A stretch of 64,000 nucleotides of DNA from Trichostrongylus colubriformis (taxonomy: Eukaryota > Nematoda > Chromadorea > Rhabditida > Trichostrongylidae): contig OZ022256.1 of assembly GCA_963978905.1 (NCBI GenBank), positions 52,872,001-52,936,000 of the forward strand, in the 5' to 3' direction. The notes beneath the pieces were generated by a model. That model searched no databases. It saw only the letters and a list, made by a program, of their open reading frames with translations, and had not been told where the DNA came from. The position numbers and the translations under genes were made by a program. This document shows, one piece after another, positions 10,801 to 21,908 of the stretch. Within the stretch, counting starts at the first letter, position 1. Every line of letters begins with the position of its first letter.

Positions 10801-13800
10801 TTGTCCCCCATCTCCATAAACTTTTTCATATAGTACCTAATTTCGTGACAGACGGACGGAGGGACGGACGTACAGACATACAAAGCGTTTTATACTATAC
10901 AGTGGAAATCTTTTTACAAAGTCGTCACAAGAAGAAATATCCAAAATGAAATGTTTGGACACCTTGAGATCAAGCGGAGCTAAAGGAGCCCTTGGAGCAA
11001 AGTACCAAAATGCTCACCTTGAAAGTGATACATTGTAGGAAAAAAATTAAGGTCCAGTGTGGAACACAGGGCAACGAATATTGTTCTAATAATAGGTGCT
11101 GTAGCATCAGGAATGATAGGAAGCCTTCTCATAGGCGAAATTTGTGGCAGTTGTACGGCAAGATTTCAAATGGTGTATTATTATCTCTTGAAATTTTGCA
11201 CTGAACAATCGTGAACCTTTTGCTTTTCTCGTGTTCTATTAACCGCGACCGTCATTCTTTTCTGATATGTGGGCACAAGGATCACATATTTCCATGTACA
11301 ACTGGGAAAAGGTAGTTGGCCTTTTTTTAAAAATATTCCTTTTACAGCGTGTGCTCAATGCTACAGTGCGGGAGATCAAAAATTCGCGAGAAATTTCTGC
11401 ATTCAAGGTAGGTGACAGGCTGTTTTTTAGCTGGTTCTTAAATTTCTTGGTATCATTTTTATGATCTACTCAGAATTCGTCATATGCCACTGTTTTGTTC
11501 ATATTCAAGGACGAGAAGAGCCAAACAGTTGACGTTTTAATGTTTGCAAGGAAATTTTTAGATGTGAAATTTGGATACTTTATAGACAAGTGAGTGGTTG
11601 CTAGAAATGATACTAGGCGTTTTTGCCTCCAGCTATGACCTTTTTTTACGAAATTCTAGGAAATTAAGACTAAGTTTTGAGAACATGGAAATCTGTTTTT
11701 TGATAATTTCCTTCGCAACAGTAACCAAACATAAGCGTGCACAGAGTGAAATTCGTTTGGTTTTCTCCTTGGATGACGACATGAGTAAGCTGTTCTCAGT
11801 CAAGATAGAAATATCAGAAGGGAGAACCTATCAGCGTACAGCTCTCCTCAGATTACATCCGCAAGTCAAATCCACGATTTTTAAGTGCGCTGGACTTTGG
11901 CTGCCAGAATCCGGCCCCATTCTTCAACGCCGGTGATATGTTGGATAGTCACGCAAGGGTCCAGTACAATCTCAGGGGGAATGACGTCAAGTAGCCTACA
12001 ACTTTTCAATTTCTCTAGTATGCATCTTTCGCTCTCGGAGGCCTAGTGGGAGGGCGAGAAGCGTCGGTCAGCTTTTCGGTGGGATGCGCCATGCATGAGA
12101 ATTTCATCCACATTCTCAATGAATACAAACGTTTTCCTTTCTTCATAGTGGCCGCTAACGCCAGATTACGCATTCGCAATCGTAGTATGATTTGAAAGAA
12201 GTCCATATCAGCTAGTTTTTCCTTTTCATCTCATTGTTTCTGGAGCGTCCTTCCACGGTGGTATCCGTGGTTACATATCGCTTTCCACGGCTAATCGGTG
12301 AATTTCGGAGGTGTCTCTGTACGTGGTTTCGGTGTCAGCGAACCAACGAAAGGGCTATTGAAGTTGACCTGTTTCGTTGCGGATCGCGCCATGCATGAGG
12401 TTTCCATGGTGATTAAGTTAAACTAGTTTCGCTTTCGAACCCACTAAGTTTTATCATTTCTTCCCTTACACTTTAGACCATCGGTCTGAGAAATCCTGTT
12501 GGTCACTGCCTACCTCAACGATTACGACCTCCCCTCCTAGCGCACCAAAGGCCCCCCCCCCGTTAAGGATTCCTCGACGGAGGCTTCACCCTGGTTGTAG
12601 GTTGTTGTTGCGGGCTTGATACAAGTGAAAAACATGCTCCACACTTTTTAATCTCCCTGACTTCGGAAACATGTCTCAGTTTTGTCATCTTGCAGCATTG
12701 GGAATGCCCTGCCACACGACAGCTGCACTCCCTAGGATCCTTCCAATGAGCTTGACGTAACGCATCGGTAGTGAATGGTACTATGGGATTGCCACAATCC
12801 ATATTTGTAGGTGGGATATGGATTCCTCTCTCTTGCACGTTTACCGGAATGATGACGGCATGATTTCTCTGGACCCAGGAGCATCTGAATCCGTTATTGA
12901 AGATTTCATAGAGGTTTGTTTGCTTTTGTGTGGGCAGATGATACTGTCAATCGATAATCGATTGTGGATGATCCGTCAAGAGTCATTTTTTTCTTCTTTT
13001 CAGCGAGAAACACATCTACCACTTTATCATTATCCCAAGGATGGTCGTGTAGTTCCATCCTTACCGGAGAGTGCTTATATCTTCTACGTGCATAATTCGG
13101 AGAAAATATCGTCACGTAATTCGAATTCTAATTTTTAAGCGTTTTCTTCATGAAATTGTGTTAGACACAAACACGCACGCACGCGATAGGCGTGGTCGCG
13201 ACTCCGTTATTTGAATTTTATGAGGCAGAACAAAAATCTCTAAGGAGGTTTTTTTGATTTTTGGGCATGGGCCCATGGGATGTGAGTGTTCGTCTGTAAA
13301 ATGAACGTCAATCCACAATCCATTCATACTTTATTGATTTTTAAGAAAGTCTTCACTATGTTGACATCATCGGTGATAGATAGAAGTGAGAGAGAGAAAT
13401 CGTATTTTCGAAGGATTTTACGCCACGCATCGAGGACTAAACTACATCTCCTGTTTAACAACTATGAGACATCAGGAGGTTATTTAAGAAGCTGGGTACC
13501 CGGAAAAGTTGCAATTAGCCAAGCTTTATACAAATTCTAGTCGCTCCACTGGTTTGTTTTAATTGGTTGAGTTGACCAAATATCCAGGAATATTGAATAT
13601 TTTATAAAATGTTGTAAAGGAAAAACAGAGAGGGTATGTAGCGTTTGGCCAGAAAGTGGCGTCGCCTGAACTTTGCGGCTTGTCACGTCCGGCGCTTTTG
13701 CGCGGGAATCGGGACTATTTGAGGTTACCCATCAGCAACCGAATCTGCCGTGTTTTCTGGGCGATGCCCTGTTTTAGTCTAACGCTACACACCAGATAAT

Positions 13801-16800
13801 CTTATATTAGGTTGTTCGGAAAGAAATGCGCGTTGAATTTGTCCATTTTTCTCTCCTACTATAAATGATTCTTCAAAACAGTTCAATCTATTAGAAAGAT
13901 ATTTTTATTGTGCATCTTTTCATATATCTTTGTCTATGTCTACTTGGTTTTTTCAAAGAAAAAAAAGTTTCAACGACTTGAGGCCGACTTCCATGTTCTT
14001 CGTCATCCAAGCTTTCATTACCGTTTTTTAAACGCTGGAACTTCCCGACACTTTATACAGCCAAATCTTTCTGCAAACATTATACGCATGGCGACAAATA
14101 TTTACCGCTTATTGCATTGAATCTTGCATTTTTTTGAAATTTTTTTTTCGAAATTTTGAAAAAAAATTGAAATTCTTTTTTGAATTTTTTCTTCGAGAAA
14201 AAAAAACAAGTAGATATAGACAAAAGTATTTCAAAAGATGCGCAATAAAATTCTCTTTCTAACAGACAAAACTGTTTTACAAAATCTTCTGTAGTAGAAG
14301 AGAAATAGATGGACAAAAAACGCGCGTTTCTTTCCGAACAACCTAATAGTTTATCGCCTGGAGCAAAATGACAGTTCTTTTAAGATACAAGTGAATGGTT
14401 ACGAAAAATTGGAAACAAGTATCGTGGGACGTACGCCCTGTTTGTGAGCAAATTCGATGAACTTAAAATGGACCCTCTTGGTGATATTTTGGACCTTAAA
14501 CGTGATGGTTTTCCTTATGTGCGCATGTTTTTGAGAAAAGTAATGGTTGTATCCAAGTAAGATCCATATAAGTTCTTCAACCTCCTTACAATGAAGCCAT
14601 ACGAAATCCGGTTCAATTCTAGTATGGAAGACAGTATCCCGGGTGAAGTCAATGAAGAATCTGTGAGCGCATTCCTGAAGGCCACTGATAGCGGGAATGT
14701 GAAACAGTTTATGGTATTTCAAAATCTGCATGAAAATTGGAATACGGGATCAGTAATAACTCTCGCAGCAGCCGTTTATCGTAAGGTATGTGAAATTGAA
14801 TTGTCAGCAAACGCCGAGGAATGGATCAGGATGGTCGTGGTTCTTGGTCGTGTGTGCATTAGAGCCACATTTGGCGATAGTCTTGAACGGGTTATTCTTT
14901 TATAGGAATCGTCCACGGAAAAATGAGTTCTTCTGTTACCCTTACAATCATGTTGCATTTGCCAAATGATGGCCGTATGCAAAGTTTCATGCGAAAAAAA
15001 GAGAATCCGGCTAAGATACATTACCACAAGTTCTCGGTCGGGTGGGCTGGGCCTCCGAGTAAAAGCCTCGTCTCGTCGTCCGTCGCGGTTGGGAACGGAA
15101 AGTGGGACTGTTCACGTAACTTTCTTTTTCTACAATGCGTCTCCGACCGCGGCGGACGTCGAAGTAGGCACTTGCTCGGGTGGAGTGCAAGTGTTCCGAC
15201 TGGTGAGGTCAGGTCAGGCTGCGCGCCGGATTGCAATCAGGTAAAGACAGTAAAAACACGCTGCCAAAGCTCCTCCCGGAAAAGGCTTAGGCAAATCTGG
15301 GAGAGCCCAGACGGCAGGACGCGCCACCATTCGGACAATTCGCGAAGCGTCGCCGCGCGCGGTGACCCAATTCGGCGCCGACCTCCAGAAATCGGAACAC
15401 TTGCAACACAACCCACTTGCTCGAAGGCCCCGCCCACTCGGCCGAAATTCTGGGAAGCTTCATCTCAGCCGAATTCTCACTTTTTCGCGTGAAACTTTGC
15501 ATGCGGCCCACATTAGGCAAATACAGCATAAATGAATGGGTAACAGAAAAACTCTTTTTTTCTGTAGGCGGTTCCTTCAAGCAATGAAGGCGGTACTCCT
15601 AATGGGGGGCCAAAGAAGGACAAAAGCAGAAAAAGCCAACTAAAACGCTCAAATTTGAGGTATTCCGGCCTTTTCTTAATGGCTGCTATCGTGAGAGTTC
15701 CTGGAGGCGCTTGGGGCAGAACTTATGTTAGACAAAGGACGTGAAAGGTTTCATTCATCCTTGGAACAGGATTGAGCAGCATGATATGCGTGCGAACTAG
15801 GAGCGCCGTACGCGTCTGTCTCTCGAAGCGATTAGTTGTGTTCTATTCTTGAAATAAGCCACGAACCAGGGTGATCGCTTCAAGACCCGACTGCAAACGG
15901 CGCCTCTAGTTTGCACGCCTCACTTCGTTGAGATGTCCTGTTCCAACGATACACACCCGCGAGAAAGATGCCAAAGGAGAGATACGAGTGAAAGGGACGC
16001 AGAGCACGTGGTTGACACTGTTCTGATAGTCAAGTGCGAGTTGTCTCCACTCTGATTATCATTAGCGTTTAAAGGCACATTCCGCGAAAACCAGACTTGA
16101 AGTCACCTTATTAGTGGAGATAGATTTTTTGTGTAAGCTGCACACGTTTTTGGGCGTCGCAGTGCATCTTCATGGCGCTAAGCCTGCTCGAACCCCGTCC
16201 GATCCCGCCCACCCACTCCGACCACACCTGCATTGGACGAAGCCTTTTTCAACGTGGCGTTTACGTGGCAAATGAAGCCTTTGATTCATGCAGTAAGATA
16301 AAATAAAGAAGAAATCCCTGTAGTTGAAGAAAAGTTTACATGGGGAAACAGGTGATATCTCAGGGTGCCTCATGTACCATCCAACGGGAACAGATTCAAA
16401 GGCTCATTTTCACGCGGTAATCTCGTACAAGGCAAAATGTCAGGAGGCCTCATTTTTGCCATTTGTCGGGGGCTTCTTTCGGATTTTTCTTTCTCGGGAT
16501 AAAGGATAAAGTTTTTGGCGTATCAATCCCTTCTGTGGGATGCGCCGCACGTTCTAGTTCCATTCAGAATCGTGATGGCGAGAGAATGTGATGTGGCCTA
16601 TACAATGACTTGCGGTGGCCAGCCGATGAATAAGTCAGTGCTTTTTCCTCCCAGACGAGTCTGGTACCAATTTACCGACCCCGGAGGGATGAAAGGTTTG
16701 GTTGGCCTGGGCGGGCGTTGATTTGCGTTGCGGGATTTGATCCCCGCACCATGAGAGTGGGATGCGCGCCACCTGTCACTACACCACCTCCGCCCGGCGT

Positions 16801-19800
16801 ATTTTTTAGCACCCCAAAATTCATAATTCAGCGTTTGAACCCATTCAAGATAATCGCGTAATATGCTTTAAAAGGTGATGCTGTTTATTTTAGGTGGTAC
16901 ACAACGATACGATGAATGTGTTCGTGATGATTTACAATAATAGTTCGGAGTCTGACGTTATTCCGGTATTCGAGAAAATAGCTGAAGCGTACAAGGGTGT
17001 TGGAAATATTTCCTTTGCTAAAATAGATGTGGGACGTGATTCTCTTCCGATACGTTTCCAACCAGTGACAAATGTTCCTTCACTTCGAATGTACGAGGTG
17101 AGCTGCAAATTTTCGTTTTTTTTTCTATGGCACTGGTTTTGCTCGAGAAATTCGAGCAGTATCCCTGAAAATTTTGAAAAAAAACACAAAAAACGAAAAT
17201 AGAGCTGTCCTGACACGGTCACTCGATGAGCTGTTCACAGTATAGTTGGTATGCCTTTTTCTAAATTAAAATGCTTAAAAATTCATGGTTAGCGTGGTGG
17301 AACCGGGACATGAATGGTGGGTGACCCGCAGATGACGTTTGATAAGATTCGGTAAGGAGCGAAAAGGGCTGGAGTCGTCGAATCCGTCTTGCACATGGAT
17401 TCTTGAGCCTACATACTCACAACCCTTTTGCGGGGTGGGATGGGGACATTGATAGTGGTGATCCAACTTGGTAGCGGTTGATAAGATTCGATAGGGGGTG
17501 TGAGAAGGCGAATGTCACGAAATCTGATCCGCGTTCCCGCTAATTCTGGAGCGTTTACACACACAGATGTTTTGCGGGGTGGAACCGAGACATCAATGGT
17601 GGGTGATCCGCATTGATAATTGTTGATAAGATTCGATAAAAAGTGTCAGAAGTTAAATATCACGAAATCCGATCCGTGTTCCCGCCAATCGTGGAGCGTT
17701 AGCACTCATAGATGTTTTGCGGGGTGGGACAGGGACATTAATGGCGACGGAAGAAAACTGATAACGACTGATACGAGCTAGTGAGAGCCATCAGCAAGTG
17801 GATGAAATGAAATCCCGTACATTATTTACTACTACAGTATGACCACTATAGTTAAAGCGTCTGATACTCAGTGACGCCGTGCGAGCAGTTTGCTTTATGC
17901 TCTGATATCACTTGCAGCATATCGACCGCTAGGCTGCCCAGCCTTCTGAGTAATGGCTTTTGCTTGATACTACACTATATAAGAATGATCAGGGTGCAGT
18001 CTATATTTATAATTGCTACGCAAAAATGAATCATCTTGTGATGCGGTATCATTCATAAGAAAGCGCGTCGATCGCTAAACTATCTGAAACTACGAATAGT
18101 GGAGAACGTTCAGAAAAATGATAATCATCGGTAGCTGGCAAATCATCTACCACCACCAATCATATAGAGGAGTGTCTGTGGAGCAGATGTCCCTTCAGCG
18201 GTGGGATAAGTAGGATCGTTTTGTGAAGACTGTTTTTCGGGAGGAAGATTATGTAATACTCACTCTATGCCAAGGGGCGACGCATTTTGAATCCCTCCAT
18301 GATATAAGCCTTTGACTTCATGTGTCCGTTTGTATGTCGGTTTGTAGTCGGTCTGTATGTCTGTTCGTCCGCAAGTGAGTGATTGTGATCTGGACATTAT
18401 AGAGCAAAACAACCGCTTTAAGTAGAGAGAAACTGGTGGGTGTTGGAGTATCATTGCAAGGCTATGTTATCATTGTGATAGCACCTCCTACTTATATAAT
18501 CACCTATTTCGTACCCTTGCCGTCACCCTGTGGTGCGCTGACATCGCATTAGGTGACGGCACACTGGGATGGCATGCAGTCATGTCAGTTGTAGGAGAAA
18601 CAATGCCATTTGGACTGGACCGACCAGAGTGGGTAATTAGGAAATGAAAACTGTTTCAAGCTTTAAGCAAGTCATTGTCGGCTTAGTTAGCTACCATAAA
18701 GTGCGTAGAGGGCCGGAAGCTGATGCTGAACCTCACGAGGGGGTACATTCTCTCATTTCTGTGACTAGAGGGGGAAAGAGGGGGGGAGGCGGCTCCACCG
18801 GCCTTTTCAAATTTCATTTTTATGGATGTTACTCACTCTTTACATACAGGGCGTCAGTAATTATTACTCCACTCCAGTGCAACTGTCACCTTATGCTTAT
18901 CCCGATTCTTTCGCCTTGGACAGTCTTCCGTTTTCTTCCCCGTTCTAATGCCGAAAGCTACCACACTGCGGTCTTCGAAGAGCAGCGAGAAGTTGCCGTT
19001 TGAGGTACCGGGAGAATGAGACGATGTATCGTTCAATTCATTTTTTGATAAAGTAATGCCCACAATGATACCAAGATGCTATTAGGTGCATCTTTTGTCA
19101 GACGTATGGCCATAATGTTTTTCTTTCGCTGGCTGTCCTGTCGGATTGGAAAAGTGAATTCTTTGTGAAAGGTATGCGCTATTTCCATCCTGCTTAGTGT
19201 GCGCCGAACAACTGCCACATATCAACTTAAAATCTCTATCACCGAGCGCTCTTTTTCGGTGTCCATATCAGTAATAATTGCTGACGTATGTAAAGAGTGT
19301 GTAAAACGCATTCGTAGGAAAAATGAAATTCCGAAGCCCGGCGAAGCCGGGCCCTCCAAATTATACAAACGTGCGCCCTAGGTTGGCTTTTTTCCAATTT
19401 CCAAAGTGTTTTTTGTTAATAGTTAGAAATGTCAGATAGAAAGAGCGGTTAAGTGACAGATGGAGCGCACGGACGTATACAAGGTCAAATCGCATCCATC
19501 TGCTACTATGTTTCTGAATGAACTAGAATGCGCGGCGCATTCCAACTAGAAATCCATCAAGGCCGAGAACTTCATCCCTATTTTAATAGCAAGAGAGATT
19601 CTGGGATTGGCACAGACCTGATTCATGCTTCAAATATGTTATTTGCAGGCGCGTACAAATGCTGAGAGATTATACGATGGTGCTATAACCGAAGAGAGTA
19701 TTGTAAAGTTTATAGAACAAACCACAGGGATCGCTATAAAACATGAGCAAGAGCATAAAGAAACCATAACAGGAGCTGAACCAAAGACGCTGAAGGCTGA

Positions 19801-19825
19801 ACCGGAAAAACATGAGGAGTTGTAG
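7816..19825 (+). CDS. Cysteine-free protein disulfide isomerase-like protein, copy A
   Basis: Eleven exons: 7816-8052, 8114-8239, 10068-10202, 11348-11407, 11474-11589, 12811-12913, 13004-13115, 14385-14556, 14623-14785, 16894-17097, 19649-19825. They give 534 residues. A signal peptide (MRMRLLLAILAIVILSVLAV) leads into an acidic linker to about residue 60. Thioredoxin-like domains follow: a (about 60-170), b (170-260), b' (260-390), a' (395-505), then a Glu/Lys tail ending HEEL, an ER-retention variant of KDEL. The b' to a' region follows PDIA1/P4HB. In a' the site that holds APWCGHC is replaced by NNSSESD, and the N-terminal a domain has VHKEGKMS instead. The cis-Pro loops survive as VIPS and NVPS. 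As spliced, the protein has no cysteine. It therefore cannot be a thiol oxidoreductase; peptide binding or a structural role, as PDI has in prolyl 4-hydroxylase, is inferred. Exon 6 is about 20 residues shorter than in copy B. Confidence 0.85.
8764..8946 (+). repeat. Dispersed repeat family B, copy 1
   Basis: Shares with 15192-15371 the ordered phrases TGCAATCAGGTAAAGACAG, AAAACACGC, GGCTTGGGCAAATCTGGGAG, CCCAGACGGC and TTCGCGAAGC, ending in a CGCGCGCGGTGA tract. A reverse-oriented fragment lies at about 30700-30800. The GC-rich composition contrasts with the AT-rich intron around it. Confidence 0.65.
9110..9660 (+). repeat. Dispersed repeat family C, copy 1
   Basis: Phrases such as CGAAGAGTGGCGTGC, TAGTTGGGTCT and CGGTGCGAAATCCTG recur in order at 58110-58420. 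The right half has inverted phrases (GTGTCGCA, GTGTGGCGG) like those in the foldback elements at 24636-24895. Boundaries are approximate and no coding capacity is evident. Confidence 0.5.
10560..10910 (+). repeat. Diverged single unit of the 268-bp repeat with GACGG tail
   Basis: Contains CTCCGCCCACTGCTCC, GAACCCAATTAACAATTTT, CCACCCTGGGCGGAGCTTGA and CCATACCCTACCCATTCC in the same order as the array at 930-2190. It ends with TTTCGTGACAGACGGACGG followed by a TTTTATACTATA motif. It lies in intron 3 of PDI-like copy A. Confidence 0.75.
11590..12810. other. Intron 5 of PDI-like copy A
   Basis: A 1.2-kb intron. The paralogue has about 20 extra residues at this junction, so an additional short exon could lie here, but none with the right phase and a sequence match was found. 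No repeat was recognised. Confidence 0.45.
13807..14346. mobile_element. 540-bp mariner-type MITE with very long inverted repeats
   Basis: The ends TTAGGTTGTTCGGAAAG and CTTTCCGAACAACCTAA are inverted and flanked by TA on both sides (13805-13806 and 14347-14348), the target duplication of the Tc1/mariner superfamily. Inverted similarity continues inward for about 190 bases per arm, including a shared TGTCTATGTCTACTTG / CAAGTAGATATAGACA pair. The centre (about 13980-14130) is unpaired and shows no intact transposase frame. It sits in intron 7 of PDI-like copy A. Confidence 0.85.
14905..15577. mobile_element. Foldback MITE family A, copy 1, with embedded family B repeat
   Basis: The left end GGAATCGTCCACGGAAAAAT is the family A terminus, and the right part carries the inverted CGCGTGAAACTTTGCATGCGG block. 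Three relatives lie at 22773, 28404 and 29652. The family B repeat occupies about 15192-15371 within it, either nested or as part of a composite. The right terminus is degenerate compared with the other copies. Open frames on both strands here mirror the palindrome and are not genes. Confidence 0.8.
16585..16800 (-). repeat. tRNA-derived SINE, copy 1 (reverse strand)
   Basis: Read on the minus strand it starts GGAGGTGGTGTAGTGACAGG and contains GGGGATCAAATCCCGC, which resemble the A and B boxes of an RNA polymerase III promoter. About 150 further bases match 61155-61360, including phrases for a GACTCGTC[CT]GGGAGGA core and GCAAGTCATTGTA. It lies in intron 9 of PDI-like copy A, opposite to the gene. 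Confidence 0.75.
17283..17760. repeat. Tandem repeat, about 144-bp unit, 3-4 copies
   Basis: TTTGCGGGGTGG recurs at about 17427, 17571 and 17715, a 144-bp period, with a more diverged unit beginning near 17290. Each unit carries GGGACATTAATGG-like, GTTGATAAGATTCG and GTTCCCGC phrases. It is within intron 10 of PDI-like copy A and has no coding potential. Confidence 0.8.
17761..19429. other. Remainder of intron 10 of PDI-like copy A
   Basis: About 1.7 kb without a supported exon. It includes a G-rich run near 18770-18790. No known element was recognised. The flanking exons match the paralogue directly, so no coding sequence is missing. Confidence 0.4.
19430..19590 (+). repeat. Internally deleted SINE, copy 2
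   Basis: Begins with GTTAAGTGACAGATGGAGCGCAC, close to the head of the SINE at 61158. It then jumps to the family 3' end, with GAACTAGAATG and GGCCGAGAACTTCATCCC. The body between is missing. It ends about 60 bases before the last exon of PDI-like copy A. Confidence 0.6.
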
Positions 19826-20186
19826 AATTAGAAATGTTGTTCAGAATAATAGCACATTTGTTACACATTAGGACTCCCACAGGCTTATGTTCGCATATGC
19901 TAAAAAAGAAGCGTTGCGGTGAGTGAGCATAGTTTGAACCGCTTTCGAAAATGAGTGTATCGAAAATTCGAACGATAGGTGTGAGGGTGTTGTAGCCTGT
20001 TCTATCCTTATTTCAGTTCTTAACTAAAACCATCCACACATCGGGGGAAGTCAGTGCGAGTTACGACGCCGCTCGTTGCAGTTCAGAGCTTCTATAATCC
20101 TTTTCCTCTTTTTCTTTTCATTATACATAAGCGGCGATTACGGATGATTGTCGACAGTGACTCGCAGCAACGCACTCTGCTTTGTA

Positions 20187-20274
20187 AGGCCGCGGTCATA
20201 CTTTGCGCAGGTGCGTTAGTTGACGCCGGCACCGGCGTCAACTAACGCACCTGCGCAAAGTATGACCGCGGCCT
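20187..20274. repeat. Perfect 88-bp palindrome (43-bp arms, 2-bp centre)
   Basis: Positions 20187-20229 and 20232-20274 are exact reverse complements with only CA between. The outer part carries GCGGTCATACTTTGCGC, the terminal motif of the foldback elements at 24636, 59069 and others. This is the shortest and cleanest member of that family. Confidence 0.95.
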
Positions 20275-21000
20275 AAAAGTGCTGACGTGAGCCTTGGGAA
20301 GCTCCATTTGTTACGTCATTGCTTGTGTCTTACTTCGTTGCTTGTACTCGATGTTTTACGTTTTTTTCGTTTTCTTGTTGTTTTACTCTACTCGTCGAAA
20401 AAAAATTTCTTATCGAGTGTTTACTGAGAATTGGGTGATTGAGATTTCACAGAATTCTTCAATTACGAACGAAGGATCAGTACATCGATGGATGCGACAA
20501 TTTTTACACGATGAGAATGCGTTAGTAAATAACGCGAAATTTAAGAGCAATTAATCAGTGTTACTTTTACGGGTCGTGCAAATCCAGGTGGATTGTTGCG
20601 TCACGAGGACGTGCGTAACGCCGTCTGTCCCGCCCCTAAATATACGAGTGAGCTGCAGTGCATGTGAGATGAGTTACATGGCGCCCGCCAGAACTCAACG
20701 TTGGCGGTTAATTGAGCAATTTGTCCCAGTATACAAACAAACGGACGATTAAATCCTTTTTTGCGGGTTACCCTCCTGAGGTTGACTTTTTCAGCACTCT
20801 TCCAGGGCATCCCTTAGACGTCCAAATGTACTGGGAAGGTGTTACTTGACTGTTGAATGTGTAGGTAGAGTATGCATGGTACCACAAGGGGGAAGGAACG
20901 GAACGAAACAGTCGAAAATAGGACCCGCGCCCTCATTACCTTTCATTGTGGGCGCGCTTTTGCGCGGGCTACATCAGGCGTGGACAATCTGGGCTTGGGT

Positions 21001-21280
21001 GCGTGCACTTATGACAGATTTTCGCGCGGCCGCGCACGACGAGCGGCTTGGTGGGTGCGAGTACCAGTGGCAGGCCATGGCAGCCTTCAGACAAGGCAGT
21101 GTGGCATGGGTGGAGGAGGCAGGGTGGCATGGGTACAAGAGGCAGATGGCATGGGTGGAAGTGCACAGGTGATGCAGCCACGCTCTGTCGGGCTCCCAAG
21201 GGCAATCGATTTGGCAAGTCGTACTGGTGGCGCCACGAGTGCAACGCCGCGGAGCGATTTTCTGTCATAAGTGCACACAC
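21001..21280. repeat. Foldback element, family E copy 1
   Basis: Inverted ends GTGCACTTATGACAGATTTT and GATTTTCTGTCATAAGTGCAC. The interior has GCATGGGTGG short repeats and blocks shared in inverted orientation with 27984-28225 and 53628-53887 (for example TGCCACTGGCACTCGCAC versus its complement). Confidence 0.75.
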
Positions 21281-21851
21281 CTCTGTGCTCCACCTCTGCT
21301 GCACTACATATTAGCGTTGTGTGGAGCCACGTGTGCCACTATAGGGCCTAGTAAGAGTTCAAGGTAGCTGTCCTACGAGTTTGCTGCACAAAACTTCTTT
21401 TAGAACTTCAGTGAACATGTTTCCCATCCTGTTTAAATTGCAAGCTGTTGAGCAGATCCGAACTGACCCGTACTCGCATAGTCTCAGCCTGAACACCCTT
21501 TATGGCCTAAGTGAGACAGACCAACGTCAAGCCTGCAGCCGAGGGAAATTTATGGAAAATGCGACCTCCTACCCCGCTCAATGCATTGAATGTGTGTTTC
21601 TCGAATACTCAAGCCATCTTCCAGAATAAAGGATCGTCTCATTCAATCATATTAGCTGTCTGTACCAAGTATGATTATCGATTGAACACATTTTTTAGAG
21701 CTTCAGCAAAATTTTCTGGAAGCAACCGTCAAGGAATGGTCGATAGGAATTCAGAATGCGACCCCCTCCAGGATTCTTGGACCCGGATATGCCTCAGCCT
21801 GCGACAGTCGCAGTCGCCCATATCAGGGATAGCCATGAAAGATCATGTTGA

Positions 21852-21881
21852 TGACGTGGATCAGCCAAGCAGCTATAAAAG
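21852..21881 (+). promoter_or_regulatory. UPR-type element plus TATA box of PDI-like copy B
   Basis: TGACGTGG at 21852-21859 is followed after 14 bases by TATAAAAG at 21874-21881, and the ATG lies at 21909. The order and core sequences repeat those of copy A (7755-7797), while the surrounding DNA has diverged, which argues for retained function. Binding by XBP1/ATF6 homologues is inferred from the motif. Confidence 0.6.
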
Positions 21882-21908
21882 CCATGCAAGGGAGGCTTGG
21901 TATTCTCC

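Larger units (their letters stand above)
19826..21851. other. Spacer between the two PDI-like genes
   Basis: Two kilobases without a supported gene. It contains the 88-bp perfect palindrome at 20187-20274 and the foldback element at 21001-21280. The last part, 21381-21851, has only short open frames of no recognisable product and presumably holds the promoter of copy B. Confidence 0.5.

Noticed and set aside
11598..11936. 112-residue plus-strand frame in intron 5 of PDI copy A as the missing exon
   Set aside because: It does not resemble the extra segment of copy B and no acceptor/donor pair fits the phase.
14557..14622. Exon 9 of copy A starting at 14597, implying a frameshift
   Set aside because: The acceptor ttcaattctag ending at 14622 restores phase, gives a good polypyrimidine tract, and aligns with copy B, so no frameshift is needed.
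20846..21314. Overlapping frames of about 110-130 residues on both strands
   Set aside because: They cover foldback element family E; frames on both strands are due to GC-rich inverted repeats.
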